In this document: in pieces, positions 47,001-56,934 of the stretch
Numbering within the stretch: the stretch's first letter is position 1
Layout of the letters: every line of letters begins with the position of its first letter
Origin: Anisus vortex
Taxonomy: Eukaryota > Mollusca > Gastropoda > Planorbidae
Assembly: GCA_949126835.1 (NCBI GenBank)
Contig: OX421498.1
Coordinates: 32,726,000-32,789,999 of the forward strand
Direction of reading: 5' to 3'
DNA length: 64,000 nt
Program-made: the position numbers and the translations under genes
Notes under the pieces: generated by a model
Database searches by the model: none
What the model was told of the DNA's origin: nothing
The model's input: only the letters and a program-made list of their open reading frames with translations

Positions 47001-50000
47001 AAAACCGGTTTGTTTTCAAAACCGGTTTTCGGTTCTTTAAAACCGGTTTAAAACCGGATTTCGATTCCCCCCCCTTCCCCCCCCCCCCCTCAATGTCACA
47101 AGTCACAGGCCGGAAAAGACAAATGAGCGTAGTTTTGTAGGTGTATTTGAAAAATATTTCAAACTTAATAAGAGTTTGCATAGCATTCAAGAGGTTGATT
47201 TGTGTGAATACATTATGATTTTGTACACTTTACCAGAACATTCTTTAGAAATAACAAAAAAAATATGGGCTAATTGATTACAACCGATAATAGCTTTCAA
47301 TAGTGATAATTTGTGCACCGTGGACTTTGACTTGTAAAATAATGTATTGAATAGGATCACGTAGTGCCAATCAAAAGTCAAAAGAATGTGTATTTAATGC
47401 TGCCGTTAATAATAAAGGACAGACGCGGTGTCTAGCCGAAATGCTCAGAGTCACAGGACAAAACTTGTTTGCTCTCTCCATTGCGTACATCAAAGAGTTG
47501 TCATCGGCATCCGTCCGTCTCGAGTGACGATGGTGTAGCTTCATGTGTGAGGTATCCAACTGCACCGCCGAGAATGGCTGTGTAGGCCAACCCAGGAGGG
47601 GCAATCCCTGCCGCACTTGAGGCCATCAAACAGTAGCGCACATCTAAACGATGAGCCGACATTTGGTTTGATGTTGTTTTTATCGCAAGCCATAGTTGGT
47701 ATTTGGAGAAAAAAAAGAAACACAATATCTAAGACTAAATAGTATTAGCAAGGCATTTCAATAATTGTTTTGCGTGAATCCAACATTATTTGTTCTTTTA
47801 TATTTCCATCAGAACCAATAAAAAAATAAAAAAAGGGTGTGCTACTTGAAGTAATGATTACCTTCCAACCAACAAACAGAAATCCGGTTTTAAAAATCAA
47901 AACCGGTTTTCAGATTCGAAACCGGAATCCGGTATTCCGGTTTTCGTTTAACATCCCTAGTACAGAGGTCGGTGATTGTCTTTTTGGTGACTGTTTTTGC
48001 ACTCGGAAAGAAAAAAAGGGATTAGCTAAATTGGCACGCTACCATCTCACGTGACCGACTGGTATTAGTGTTTGACAGACGTCTGTAGCCTTACGTTACC
48101 ACACAACACATTCATGACGTAAACTACACACACTCAAGCTTCAAGCTATCCATTGATACTTCTAGCTACCAAATCCAGTTTTAAATATCAAAGGGAAATA
48201 ACCAGTCAAGTTGTGTGTTTTTTATGAAAAGGAAAAATTCTAGCTTAAGGGACATTACTCGTGTCAATATTTCCATCACCAAGGAATTAGCTGTGATGCT
48301 AACTTAGTGGCTAAAGAATAAGATGGAATATTTCTATTATTGCAAAAAGTCTACTTAATCCAAATTCATATTCAGAATAAGACACACTGCGTGTTTAGTT
48401 GTCAATTCGTGCTATATATTGACTTTATGCCTTTGATGTAGATGTTAGTGGTAGTATTCCAAAGGCAGAATATCGTTACATAAAACTAAAACTTAAAGAT
48501 TTTCAATGGTCAAGGTAGGGTATACCCTAACTGTGCGCTAGTTCAGTAATACTGTAATAGTCTTTACGCCTCCTTCACAAAATCATACCTAATTTGCCCC
48601 GCTCACTATTTTATACAACTGAAACTATTGGTTTCGTTGCTGTTGGCGAAGTTACCTTTTTTTGACACATTGTGTTGCTTTATTTATCATTACTACCTTG
48701 CTCTCCGTCTTAGTCAAAATATAAAAGAATAATGTTATACTGGTGCAATGAACGACACTTGTTTGACCAAGTTTACTGACATAGTTAAGTAGAAATCCCG
48801 TCGGACCAAAGTGCTTCATCATAATGACGGTGAAGCCGCGTTCACCAGTTTCTGTGACCACAGAATACAAGGGGATAGCGAAGCCAGCACAATGCCCAGC
48901 CCTTCAACCCAACTAAAGTCAGGTACCCATCAGAGCTGGGTAGACTCAGGAGGGACATTCTCCTGACCCTGAACAAATCCTAGCTTTCACCAGGGATCGA
49001 ACCCAGGACCTTAGGTACGCCAGCCGAGCGCGCTGCCACAGTTTCCCATATATTCCTGTAAAGCTGAGCAAATTATCTAAAGACTGTGTAGTGTCCCATA
49101 TATTCCTGTAAAGCTGAGCAAATTATCTAAAGACTGTGTAGTGTCCCATATATTCCTGTAAAGCTGAGCAAATTATCTAAAGACTGTGTAGTGTCCCATA
49201 TATTCCTGTAAAGCTGAGCAAATTATCTAAAGACTGTGTAGTGTCCCATATATTCCTGTAAAGCTGAGCAAATTATCTAAAGACTGTGTAGTGTCCCATA
49301 TATTCCTGTAAAGCTGAGCAAATTATCTAAAGACTGTGTAGTGTCCCATATATTCCTGTAAAGCTGAGCAAATTATCTAAAGACTGTGTAGTGTCCCATA
49401 TATTCCTGTAAAGCTGAGCAAATTATCTAAAGACTGTGTAGTGTCCCATATATTCCTGTAAAGCTGAGCAAATTATCTAAAGACTGTGTGGTATTTTAAA
49501 GAAGACGACGCTTAAGTATTCCGTCGCAGCGGATGCTTGTGTACTCCGCCGCAACGGATGCTTGTATGTTCCGTCGCAACGGGTGCTTGTGTACTTCGTC
49601 GCAACGGATGCTTGTGTATTCCGTCGCAACGGGTGCATGTATATTGCGTCGCAACGGATGCTTGTGTACTCCGTCGCAACGGATGCTTGTGTACTCCGTC
49701 GCAACGGTTGCTTGTAATTCCGTCGCAACGGTTGCTTGTAATTCCGTCGCAACGGTTGCTTGTAATTCCGTCGCAACGGTTGCTTGTAATTCCGTCGCAA
49801 CGGTTGCTTGTAATTCCGTCGCAACGGTTGCTTGTAATTCCGTCGCAACGGTTGCTTGTAATTCCGTCGCAACGGTTGCTTGTAATTCCGTCGCAACGGT
49901 TGCTTGTAATTCCGTCGCAACGGTTGCTTGTAATTCCGTCGCAACGGTTGCTTGTAATTCCGTCGCAACGGTTGCTTGTAATTCCGTCGCAACGGTTGCT

Positions 50001-50807
50001 TGTAATTCCGTCGCAACGGTTGCTTGTAATTCCGTCGCAACGGTTGCTTGTAATTCCGTCGCAACGGTTGCTTGTAATTCCGTCGCAACGGTTGCTTGTA
50101 ATTCCGTCGCAACGGTTGCTTGTAATTCCGTCGCAACGGTTGCTTGTAATTCCGTCGCAACGGTTGCTTGTAATTCCGTCGCAACGGTTGCTTGTAATTC
50201 CGTCGCAACGGTTGCTTGTAATTCCGTCGCAACGGTTGCTTGTAATTCCGTCGCAACGGTTGCTTGTAATTCCGTCGCAACGGTTGCTTGTAATTCCGTC
50301 GCAACGGGTGCGTGTGCATTTCATCGCAACGGATAGTGTGGGTGATTTTTTTTATCTCTTTCTAATATTCCACAGAGTAGCCAGTCCGTCCACGGGCACA
50401 GCTCCAGTACCGACCAGGCCACCTGCAGCGAAATTTCTCGGTGCTCCACACCCACGCCGACGAGCAAGATGACGGGCGAAAAGAAACTGAAGAGGTGTAT
50501 GAGGGCGCTGAGGAGGAAAAGTCGCCAGAGGCACCTGAAGGTCCGGCACTGGTCCCTGAAGCGGAAGTACGTCGGGCTCAGGGAGGAGGAGGCTCCGGGC
50601 GCGGCGCTGGAGCGCGGCGCCGGGCGGCCGGACTTGTTCGACGTGGAGCGACAGTGGGGGGACTTTGACATGGGCGGCGCGTTAGGGAGGCACAAGAGGT
50701 CGTTCGAGGATGACGTCAGCGTTGACGAGGACGTGGAGAGTGAGGACAACGATGACTCCCTAGACCAAGATGTGGACGACTCCTCATCAGATAGCGTCTT
50801 CTTATAA
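34790..50807 (+). CDS. Gene 2: multi-pass membrane protein with basic and acidic C-terminal tail (unrecognised family)
   Basis: Coding join: 34790-35018, 43401-43629, 45202-45310, 46142-46253, 46451-46656, 50376-50807; 438 codons plus stop. All internal junctions are GT-AG, and phases 1, 2, 0, 1, 0 agree across five introns. Counting from the first base of 34790, hydrophobic segments lie at about residues 12-31, 47-69, 82-103, 115-133 and 154-178. A soluble tail follows, with a Cys/His-containing stretch near 213-228, a basic run near 331-360, and an acidic, Ser-rich end (404-438) finishing in SVFL. The start codon must lie upstream of 34790. An odd number of segments, if all are real, puts the tail opposite the exon-2 N-terminus. 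I do not recognise the family. A receptor, channel subunit or tetraspan-like role cannot be chosen from sequence. The tail has many acidic Ser sites suited to casein kinase 2 (inference). Confidence 0.82.
35019..36060. repeat. 32-33-bp minisatellite starting at the exon-2 donor of gene 2, about 33 units
   Basis: The unit contains GTGAGTCCATTAAACTAAGA then GC(C)AGCTCTAGC(A/C). The first unit begins in the splice donor region (TAGGTCAGTGAGTCC), and units at the right edge keep TAGGTCAGTGAGT. GTGAGT is intact in about 31 units. The right end decays into GGTAAGTGAGTC near 36042. Confidence 0.95.
36163..38302. mobile_element. Second-level insertion, hAT-like, 2.1 kb
   Basis: Begins CAAAGGATCTCTACCTTTTT just after TTTAGTG. 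The right end is near 38130 (TTGAAAATCTGTG) and the host sequence resumes at GTTAGTGCCTGCGC. The ends are a loose inverted match (ATCTCTACC and GATTTTCAAC in reverse). The interior is AT-rich without a recognisable transposase. Exact borders are uncertain. Confidence 0.5.
38136..38295. mobile_element. 160-bp MITE with CAGTGGCGTAGCTAGGG ends, third-level insertion
   Basis: Starts CAGTGGCGTAGCTAGGG and ends CCTAGCTACGCCACTG, near-perfect inverted repeats. The flanking 8-mers are TGTGGAAC and TGTAGAAC (7 of 8). The ends are closely related to those of the 2.4-kb hAT at 20677. Confidence 0.9.
38690..39075 (+). repeat. Interspersed repeat family A, plus orientation, with an internal 20-bp array
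   Basis: Shares the CTTCCGGATCTTATGTCAAGG-type head (first 20 bases only quoted elsewhere), the GCCACCCCA block, GGATCATTATCGTGGTGGCT and the CACCCGGTAGCACAAATCC tail with the copy at 60945-61215. Between 38898 and 39020 the short segment CGCCCGTAGACCTGCACTGT is repeated about 6 times. Confidence 0.7.
39080..41430. other. Intron of gene 2, no feature recognised
   Basis: AT-rich intron sequence. It holds no open frame with plausible splice context, no element ends with duplications, and no SINE that I can see. Confidence 0.5.
41435..41600. repeat. 41-bp tandem repeat, 4 units
   Basis: Each unit has GGTCTAAATTATTGTGCCAT then GATTTTGCGTTAA and a CCCAC end. It lies in intron 2 of gene 2. Confidence 0.92.
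42130..43380. repeat. A-rich GTAAAA array abutting the exon at 43401
   Basis: Built from AAAAGTAAAACTGAAAGTAA and AAACTAAATGTTAAAGTAAA blocks in a loose higher-order pattern. T is scarce and C rare on the plus strand. It ends only about 20 bp before the acceptor at 43400, leaving almost no conventional pyrimidine tract. Confidence 0.95.
43401..43629 (+). CDS. Gene 2 exon with membrane segments 3 and 4
   Basis: The acceptor is CGTGATCCACAG; the first two bases complete Ala77. The donor is AAATA|GTAAAC. An in-frame TAG is created only if the donor is ignored. Splicing replaces it with TAC (Tyr153) using the first base of the next exon. The exon is strikingly GC-rich in third positions. Confidence 0.82.
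43673..43880. mobile_element. hAT-like MITE of the CAGGGTCGGCAACC family, 208 bp
   Basis: Starts CAGGGGTCGGCAACCTTTTG and ends TAGGTTGCCGATTCCTG. The flanking 8-mers are TCTTAGTG and TATTAGTG (7 of 8). It keeps GTGTGCCAAAGTATG and TGGCACTCGTGCC. It lies 43 bp after the gene 2 donor at 43629. Confidence 0.88.
43925..44060. repeat. (CTAT)n microsatellite
   Basis: About 70 bp of clean CTAT at 43985-44056 with imperfect flanks. More imperfect CTAT tracts occur at 44500-44700. All are in intron 3 of gene 2. Confidence 0.95.
44885..44940 (+). mobile_element. SINE 3' fragment
   Basis: Only the GTCACGGAAACTGGCGAACG block and CTATGGTCCAAG end of the SINE remain. Confidence 0.5.
44972..45044. mobile_element. 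73-bp piggyBac-like MITE with TTAA flanks, copy 2
   Basis: TTAA at 44968-44971 and 45045-45048. It has the same length as the copy at 34019 and differs at only a few positions (CCCTTGCAGTCCCGGGCGCG at its start). It lies about 155 bp upstream of the exon at 45202. Confidence 0.78.
45202..45310 (+). CDS. Gene 2 exon with membrane segment 5
   Basis: The acceptor is ACGTTCTCCTCAG and the donor AGAAAG|GTTAGT. It reads TALLFSVIWLLLTIGCHSLC and on through a basic SRRVVFRTHRK, the positive flank expected on the cytoplasmic side. Confidence 0.85.
45355..45800. repeat. CTGCCTGCTTGCCTAC minisatellite, unit about 28 bp
   Basis: Units contain CTGCCTGCTTGCCTACCTAC then CACCCTGT, with frequent variants. 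It is strongly pyrimidine-biased on the plus strand. It begins about 45 bp after the donor at 45310 of gene 2, and open frames in it are products of the repeat. Confidence 0.93.
46142..46253 (+). CDS. Gene 2 exon, Tyr- and Cys-containing cytoplasmic or lumenal segment
   Basis: The acceptor is TTTTTCTCTTCCAG and the donor TACAAGG|GTAAAC, phase 0 in and 1 out. It reads KTKSVYGMDMSDYYAIETD and a short SVHCPQHWKSSKHKCCYK, with paired Cys and His that might bind metal (inference). Confidence 0.83.
46451..46656 (+). CDS. Gene 2 exon, soluble segment
   Basis: The acceptor is GCATTTGAAACAG and the donor TCCGAG|GTTGGT, phase 1 in and 0 out. It encodes 69 residues with no recognised domain, including EPVEFHPYLMLNYDPHQSYR. 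The preceding intron is only about 200 bp, the shortest in the gene. Confidence 0.83.
46681..46990. repeat. 38-bp tandem repeat, about 7 units, just after the donor at 46656
   Basis: The unit is GGTCGGTGATTGTCTTCTTG plus ATGTCTATGTGTTACATA. The first two units are diverged. One further half-unit survives at about 47961-48000 on the far side of an inserted element. Confidence 0.93.
46991..47959. mobile_element. DNA transposon-like element with TAGGGATGTTAAA ends and AACCGGTT motifs
   Basis: Starts TAGGGATGTTAAAACCGG and ends TTTAACATCCCTA (13-bp inverted match). The subterminal regions are filled with AACCGGTT-type palindromes. It splits the 38-bp array, so its insertion point is known exactly. 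The target duplication is unclear (GTTACATA against GTACAGAG). No transposase is seen. Confidence 0.75.
48060..48790. other. Intron 6 of gene 2, nothing recognised
   Basis: Unique-looking AT-rich intron sequence between the inserted element and a SINE. Confidence 0.5.
48795..49040 (-). mobile_element. SINE, minus orientation, nearly full length
   Basis: In reverse: GTGGCAGCGCGCTCGGCTGG, GGTCCTGGGTTCGATCCCTG as B box, GAGTCTACCCAGCTCTGATG, GGGTACCTGACTTTAGTTGG, and the CACAGAAACTGGTGAACGCG end. It directly abuts the 50-bp array. Confidence 0.87.
49042..49489. repeat. 50-bp tandem repeat, 9 nearly identical units
   Basis: The unit contains CCCATATATTCCTGTAAAGC, TGAGCAAATTATCTAAAGAC and TGTGTAGTGT. 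Units are essentially identical, pointing to recent expansion or gene conversion. Confidence 0.96.
49505..50336. repeat. 24-25-bp array (TTCCGTCGCAACGGTTGC type), about 34 units
   Basis: The left third has variant 25-bp units (CTTGTGTACTCCGTCGCAAC and GGATG). From about 49705 to 50305 some 25 units of 24 bp (GGTTGCTTGTAATTCCGTCG, CAAC) are identical. CCGTCGCAACGG is a near palindrome in every unit. The array ends 40 bp before the last exon of gene 2. Long open frames on both strands are products of the 24-bp period. Confidence 0.97.
50376..50807 (+). CDS. Gene 2 last exon: basic stretch and acidic Ser-rich tail
   Basis: The acceptor is CTAATATTCCACAG, phase 0. It encodes 143 residues then TAA: a Ser/Thr-rich lead, a Lys/Arg-dense run, a GC-rich Gly/Ala/Arg segment, and an Asp/Glu/Ser tail ending DDSSSDSVFL. 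The last codons are the seed of the downstream 54-bp array. Confidence 0.85.
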   Translation, partial: SSQSVHGHSSSTDQATCSEISRCSTPTPTSKMTGEKKLKRCMRALRRKSRQRHLKVRHWSLKRKYVGLREEEAPGAALERGAGRPDLFDVERQWGDFDMGGALGRHKRSFEDDVSVDEDVESEDNDDSLDQDVDDSSSDSVFL

Positions 50808-51640
50808 TAGATCGCAGACCAGAATGTGAACGACCCCCTCATCATCAGATCGTGTCTTCTTATAACTGAACGCAGACCAGAATGTGATCGACCCCTAATC
50901 AGATAATGTCTTCTTATAACTGAACGCAGAACAGAATGTGATCGACCCCTAATCAGATCGTGTCTTCTTATAACTGAACGCAGACCAGAATGTGATCGAC
51001 CCCTAATCAGATAATGTCTTCTTATAACTGAACGCAGAACAGAATGTGATCGACCCCTAATCAGATAATGTCTTCTTATAACTGAACGCAGAACAGAATG
51101 TGATCGACCCCTAATCAGATAATGTCTTCTTATAACTGAACGCAGAACAGAATGTGATCGACCCCTAATCAGATAATGTCTTCTTATAACTGAACGCAGA
51201 ACAGAATGTGATCGACCCCTAATCAGATAATGTCTTCTTATAACCGAACGCAGAACAGAATGTGATCGACCCCTAATCAGATAATGTCATCTTATAACTG
51301 AACGCAGAACAGAATGTGATCGACCCCTAATCAGATAATGTCTTCTTATAACTGAACGCAGAACAGAATGTGAACGACACATTACCAGATAGCGCCGTCT
51401 TATAACCGAACGCAGACAGAATGTGATCGACCCCTAATCAGATAGTGTCTTCTTATAACCGAATGCAGACCAGAATGTGAACGACCCCTCATCATCAGAT
51501 AGCGTCTTAATATAACCGAACGCAGACCAGAATGTGATCGACCCCTAATCAGATAATGTCTTCTTATAACTGAACGCAGAACAGAATGTGAACGACACAT
51601 TACCAGATAGCGCCGTCTTATAACAGAACGTACATCATCA
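50747..51640. repeat. 54-bp tandem array overlapping the stop codon and filling the 3' UTR of gene 2, about 16 units
   Basis: Units contain GATCGACCCCTAATCAGATA, ATGTCTTCTTATAACTGAAC and GCAGAACAGAATGT. The coding end GACGACTCCTCATCAGATAG, CGTCTTCTTATAA is the first, diverged unit. The array therefore spans the stop codon at 50805-50807. Edge units are more diverged than central ones. Confidence 0.93.
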
Positions 51641-51650
51641 CAGCTAAACA

Positions 51651-51656
51651 AATAAA
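51651..51656 (+). terminator. Poly(A) signal AATAAA of gene 2
   Basis: AATAAA directly after the 54-bp array, followed about 30 nt later by a T-rich stretch (51683-51702). This is the first canonical hexamer after the stop codon. Confidence 0.6.
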
Positions 51657-51699
51657 TTACCCCCGTACCAGTTATAGGACTTGTTAGTTTTTTTTATTT

Positions 51700-53095
51700 A
51701 TTTTGCGCCCCGACAACCCCACTTTTAAAGATGATGTGCTCGTGACCAATGTTATATGACCTTGCCTATAGATGGATATAATTCACGTGCAAACTGGGGC
51801 CGAATTTAAGTCTTTGAGCGGACCTCGTGTCACTCAAGCAGATTTTCAATCATATGATGATTGTAATATTAATCTAAAAAAAAATAGGACAGTATAATTG
51901 GGGCTGTTAACATCGAACTCGTATTACGCTGAAGTATAAAGAGGAACACAATAAAAGCAACAACAATAAATTAAAAGAAAATTAATTAAATCAATGGATT
52001 TATAAATAGAACATTACGTGGAGACTCGATGGAACAATCACAATGAATTCAACCAATATTAGAGAAGTATGCTTGTGAAAGCCCTGAATGAAATGAAACT
52101 ATTCAATATTATTTGAGTTAAAAGCTAAACATAACTAGACGAATGAATATATAATATATGATTTTGTAAACTAGGGCCAAACATTAAAGTTCAAAGGTGA
52201 TTTTGACCTTGTTTTCATTTGTTTAAATGTTTCTTCATATTATGTATCTATATATGTATATATGTATTTATATATGTATCTATGTATCTATGTATGTATC
52301 TATATTTGTAGATATGCATCTATATGTGTTTCTATGTATCTTTGTATGTTTCTGTGTATCAATATATTTATCTATATATGTAACTATTTATTAAGTATGT
52401 ATATATGTATGTATGTATCTATATATGTTCCTATCCAAAATAAAACTACTCAATTCTACTGCTCATAAAAAATATATTATCATATCTCAAAAGGAATATG
52501 TATGTATGTATGTATATATGTGTGTACATACCGCATAATCTTTTTAAATACTGGACATAAAAACGTGAAATTTGCTACAAATATTCATTGCGTTACGGCG
52601 GTGAACACTGTCAAGTTTTTAAGAAAATTTAAATGACCGCAGTGGTCAGTTTGGTCAAAAACGCGAATAAAACGACACATTTTGGTTTCATGTTAAAATT
52701 GCCGTTCCAACTTTTTATAATTTGTCTTCACAAAATTAAAAAAAAGGATGGCGTTGAGATTATTTTCATGATGACGTCATCAAAGTTTGCGCATGGATTT
52801 TATCTCAATGACGGGAACAAATTTTCTTCATGTTTAAATTGCCTACGTGCCGTAAACAACATAAATTCTTTACACTACCAATACTGTAGTTGATTTTCTT
52901 AATCTATCACTACTTTAATACTTTACACTGTGAATACATGACTTAAAGCTAATTAATAATTTAAAAATTTACAAACATAGGACAAAGCAAATAGATTGAT
53001 CATTTTTTTTCTGTTTCGGGAAGTAATACCGACGCCTTACTAAGCTTATTTAAACGGAGTGGTCCTGGTTACACTCTATATTTAAGCGTTCCAAG
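51700..53095. other. Intergenic; TATG/TATC microsatellite, no gene
   Basis: AT-rich. Imperfect TATGTATC tracts lie at 52230-52440 and near 52495. An 86-codon frame at 52633-52893 has no recognisable motif, and I do not call it a gene. Confidence 0.5.
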
Positions 53096-53099
53096 GGAA

Positions 53100-53645
53100 C
53101 AAAATTACCGGGCAATGTTTATATTACCGGGCAATGCTTATATTACCGGGCAATGTTTATATTACCGGGCAATGTTTATAATACCGGGCAATGCTTATAT
53201 TACCGATCAATGTTTATATTACCGGGCAATGTTTATAATACCGGGCAATGTTTATATTACCGATCAATGTTTATATTACCGGGCAATGTTTATATTACCG
53301 ATCAATGTATATATTACCGGACAAAGTGTATAGGCACCTTTAGGCTTATACCCTTGGTAACGGCCATTGTTTAAATTACCGGGCAATGTTTATATTACCG
53401 GGCAATGTTTAAATTACCGGGCAATGTTTATATTACCGGAAAATGTTTATATTAACGGGCAATGTTTATATTACCGGGCGATGTTTAAATTGCCGGGCAA
53501 TGTTTATATTACCGGGCAATGTTTATATTACTGGGCAATGTTTATATTACCGGGCAATGTTTATATTACCGGGCAATGTTTATATTACTGGGCAATGTTT
53601 ATATTACCGGGCAATGTTTATATTACCGGTCAATGTTTAAATTGC
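53100..53645. repeat. 19-bp minisatellite, about 27 units
   Basis: The unit is GGCAATGTTTATATTACCG, with ATCAATG and TTTAAATTGCC variants. It is broken once (53315-53370) by a diverged stretch. Confidence 0.95.
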
Positions 53646-53859
53646 CGGAACTAACTTTTTAAAGTTTTAATTCGTGTCGTATACATTTTATAAACATTAT
53701 TTCATATGGGTTTCATTTGTTATTGTTTTTCCTGTGTAATTTAAAATGTAATTCTAAGTTTGCTTCCAAAATAACAATAAATAAATAAATAAATAGCAAA
53801 TAACACCAACAAAATAACAACAATATACAAAGCCCGATCGCTGAATCGGGCACATACCG

Positions 53860-54170
53860 GCTAGTGTATCTATATATGTATCTATGTGTCTATGTATGTA
53901 TCTATACATGTATCCATATATGTATTTATGTATTTATATGGGCATCTATGTATTATATACATATCTATGTATCTATATATGTAGATATATGTATCTTTAT
54001 TTGTATCTATATATCTTTATATGTTCCTATGTATCAATATATGTAGGCTACATATATATGTATCTATATATGTATCTATTTGTCTATATATGTATTTATG
54101 TATGTATCTATGTAGATATGTAGGCCTATTTATCTATGTTTCTTAGAGTTTCTATGTATCTATATATTAT
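53860..54170. repeat. TATC/TATG microsatellite
   Basis: Imperfect ATGTATCTATAT tracts; open frames here are products of the period. Confidence 0.9.
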
Positions 54171-54424
54171 ATGTACCTGCACCTATCTGCCTGCACCTGT
54201 CTACCTGAGATTGTCTGTCTGCACTATCTGCCTGCGCCTATCTTTCTGCACCTGTATACATGAGATTGTCTGCCTACACCTATCTGTCGGCACCTGTCTG
54301 CCTCAGTTTGTCTGCCTGCACTTGTCTGCCAATAGTTTTGTTATTCTGTAAGTAGTATTAGCCGGTCAATTTTCTTTTGGTTATCAGCACGCCTTTCTAT
54401 TCGCTGTGTGTGTCTGGTTTCAGC

Positions 54425-54900
54425 ATGACGTTTGCACATTCTCACTGGTGTCATAGCTGTCACATGTCAGTCGTGTTCTGTCATAGCTGTCACTTGGTCA
54501 GTCGTGTCCTGTCATAGCTGTCACATGTCAGTCGTGTCCTGCCATTGGTGCCACTTGTTAGCCTTGTCCTGCTATAGACGTTACGTGTCAGAAGAGTTCT
54601 GTCACATTCCAGGATTATTTTGTTATAGCTTTAACAGGACAGGAAAGTCTTGTTTTTTTCTGTCACACACCAGAAGTGTCCTGTCCTGTTATATCTACCA
54701 CATGTCAGAAGTAGCCTGTTATAGTTTTCACATGTTCGAATTGTCTTGTTAAAGATATAACCTGACAAAAGTGCCCTGTTACAGCTGTCGTCCTTGTCAT
54801 GCTATAGATGTCGCGTTTCAGATGTGTTCGGTCCAAAAAGTCAGTCGTGCCATGTCACGAATGTCATCAATTTGTCAGCGGTGTCATCCCGTAACCGCCA
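54425..54900. repeat. Diverged 30-bp tandem repeat
   Basis: Units resemble TCCTGTCATAGCTGTCACAT plus GTCAGTCGTG. The left units are close to each other and the right ones drift strongly, leaving about 14 recognisable units. Confidence 0.85.
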
Positions 54901-55374
54901 CGCGACGCCAGTGTCATGTGACAACGGTCGCATACCAGACGCAGCCCTGTGTGAGACGTCACCGTATCGTGCCAGTGAGCCGTATGCGTCAGATGCCAAA
55001 TTATGCCGTCAAGTGGCCGCCGCTTTTATTGCGCGCGGTTCAGTGCTCAGTGCACAACTTAACACTAATTATGGCACTCACACAGGAACACATACACACG
55101 CGCGCGCAAGTGAATAGAAGCATCTAGAGCCAGAGATCCAGTCATGCGGTTCATGACTCTAGGATCTTGGCTTTGAATTATTTAGGTTGAGAAATTAAGA
55201 CGCCACGTTTATTGGTGAATGAATGTTATATATATATATTATATATATATATTTAACTATTAGAGAATTAGAGGTATAATATATATATATATAAATTACT
55301 AGTATCTGTTTCTAGACACTCACAATTCTAAAAAATAGATAGTCTGACAGACAACAAGGAAAAGGAATATATAT

Positions 55375-55505
55375 AGTGTCAGACACCCTTCAGAACTGGG
55401 TAGACTCAGGGGCACCCTCAAGTCCCGGGAAAAAATCCTAGCCTTCACCAGAATTCGAACCCAGAACCTTCGGTTCGCCAGTCGAACGCGCTCACCGTTC
55501 ACCAC
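55375..55505 (-). mobile_element. SINE head, minus orientation, partial
   Basis: In reverse: a GTGAGCGCGTTCGACTGGCG head, a GGGTTCGAATTCTGG B box, and GACTTGAGGGTGCCCCTGAG. The 3' body is absent. It stands directly beside an AT microsatellite. Confidence 0.75.
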
Positions 55506-55518
55506 AGATTTTATATAA

Positions 55519-56460
<942 letters not shown>

Positions 56461-56464
56461 TAAG

Positions 56465-56789
56465 CAGTGTCGTAGCCAGGATTGCAATTTGGGGAGGGCA
56501 AATAGGGCAACGGGGGCAAATTGTATATAAAGATGCAGGGGGGGGGGATGTTCACGGTTTGGAGTCAGGCGACAACAGCAGGCTATTCCTGATCCGAAGC
56601 CCATTTTCTCCGATGAACTATTTTTTTTTAAATTATATACAACTATCAATAGTTGAAACGTAAAAATTAGATTAGATCTAATTCAATGTAATATTCCCAA
56701 AAATTAAGATAAAATAGATATTTTATGAGAAAAAATAGAGAGTGGAAGTTTCGTGCCCCCCCACACACACACACATGGCTACGCCCATG
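56465..56789. mobile_element. hAT-like MITE with CAGTGTCGTAGCCAGG start
   Basis: Starts CAGTGTCGTAGCCAGG and ends ATGGCTACGCCCATG, an imperfect inverted pair related to the CAGTGGCGTAGC group. It has internal G and C runs and CA repeats. The flanking 8-mers match poorly. Confidence 0.6.
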
Positions 56790-56934
56790 ATGTTAGACAC
56801 AAGTACTGAAACTTTGAATTAAACAACTAGGAGTTAAAGACAAGATTTCCTACATCGATGTAATTTGTTCTTAATAAAACAAAGTTGTATTGTACTGGTT
56901 GGAACAGACACTTTTGTATTCTTGGGCCTCAAAA

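Noticed and set aside
49477..50472. Four overlapping long frames on both strands
   Set aside because: The 24-bp period keeps all of them open. The true coding part begins only at the acceptor at 50375.
52633..52893. An 86-codon frame with ATG
   Set aside because: No motif, splice context or homology cue. A frame of this length is expected by chance in 64 kb.
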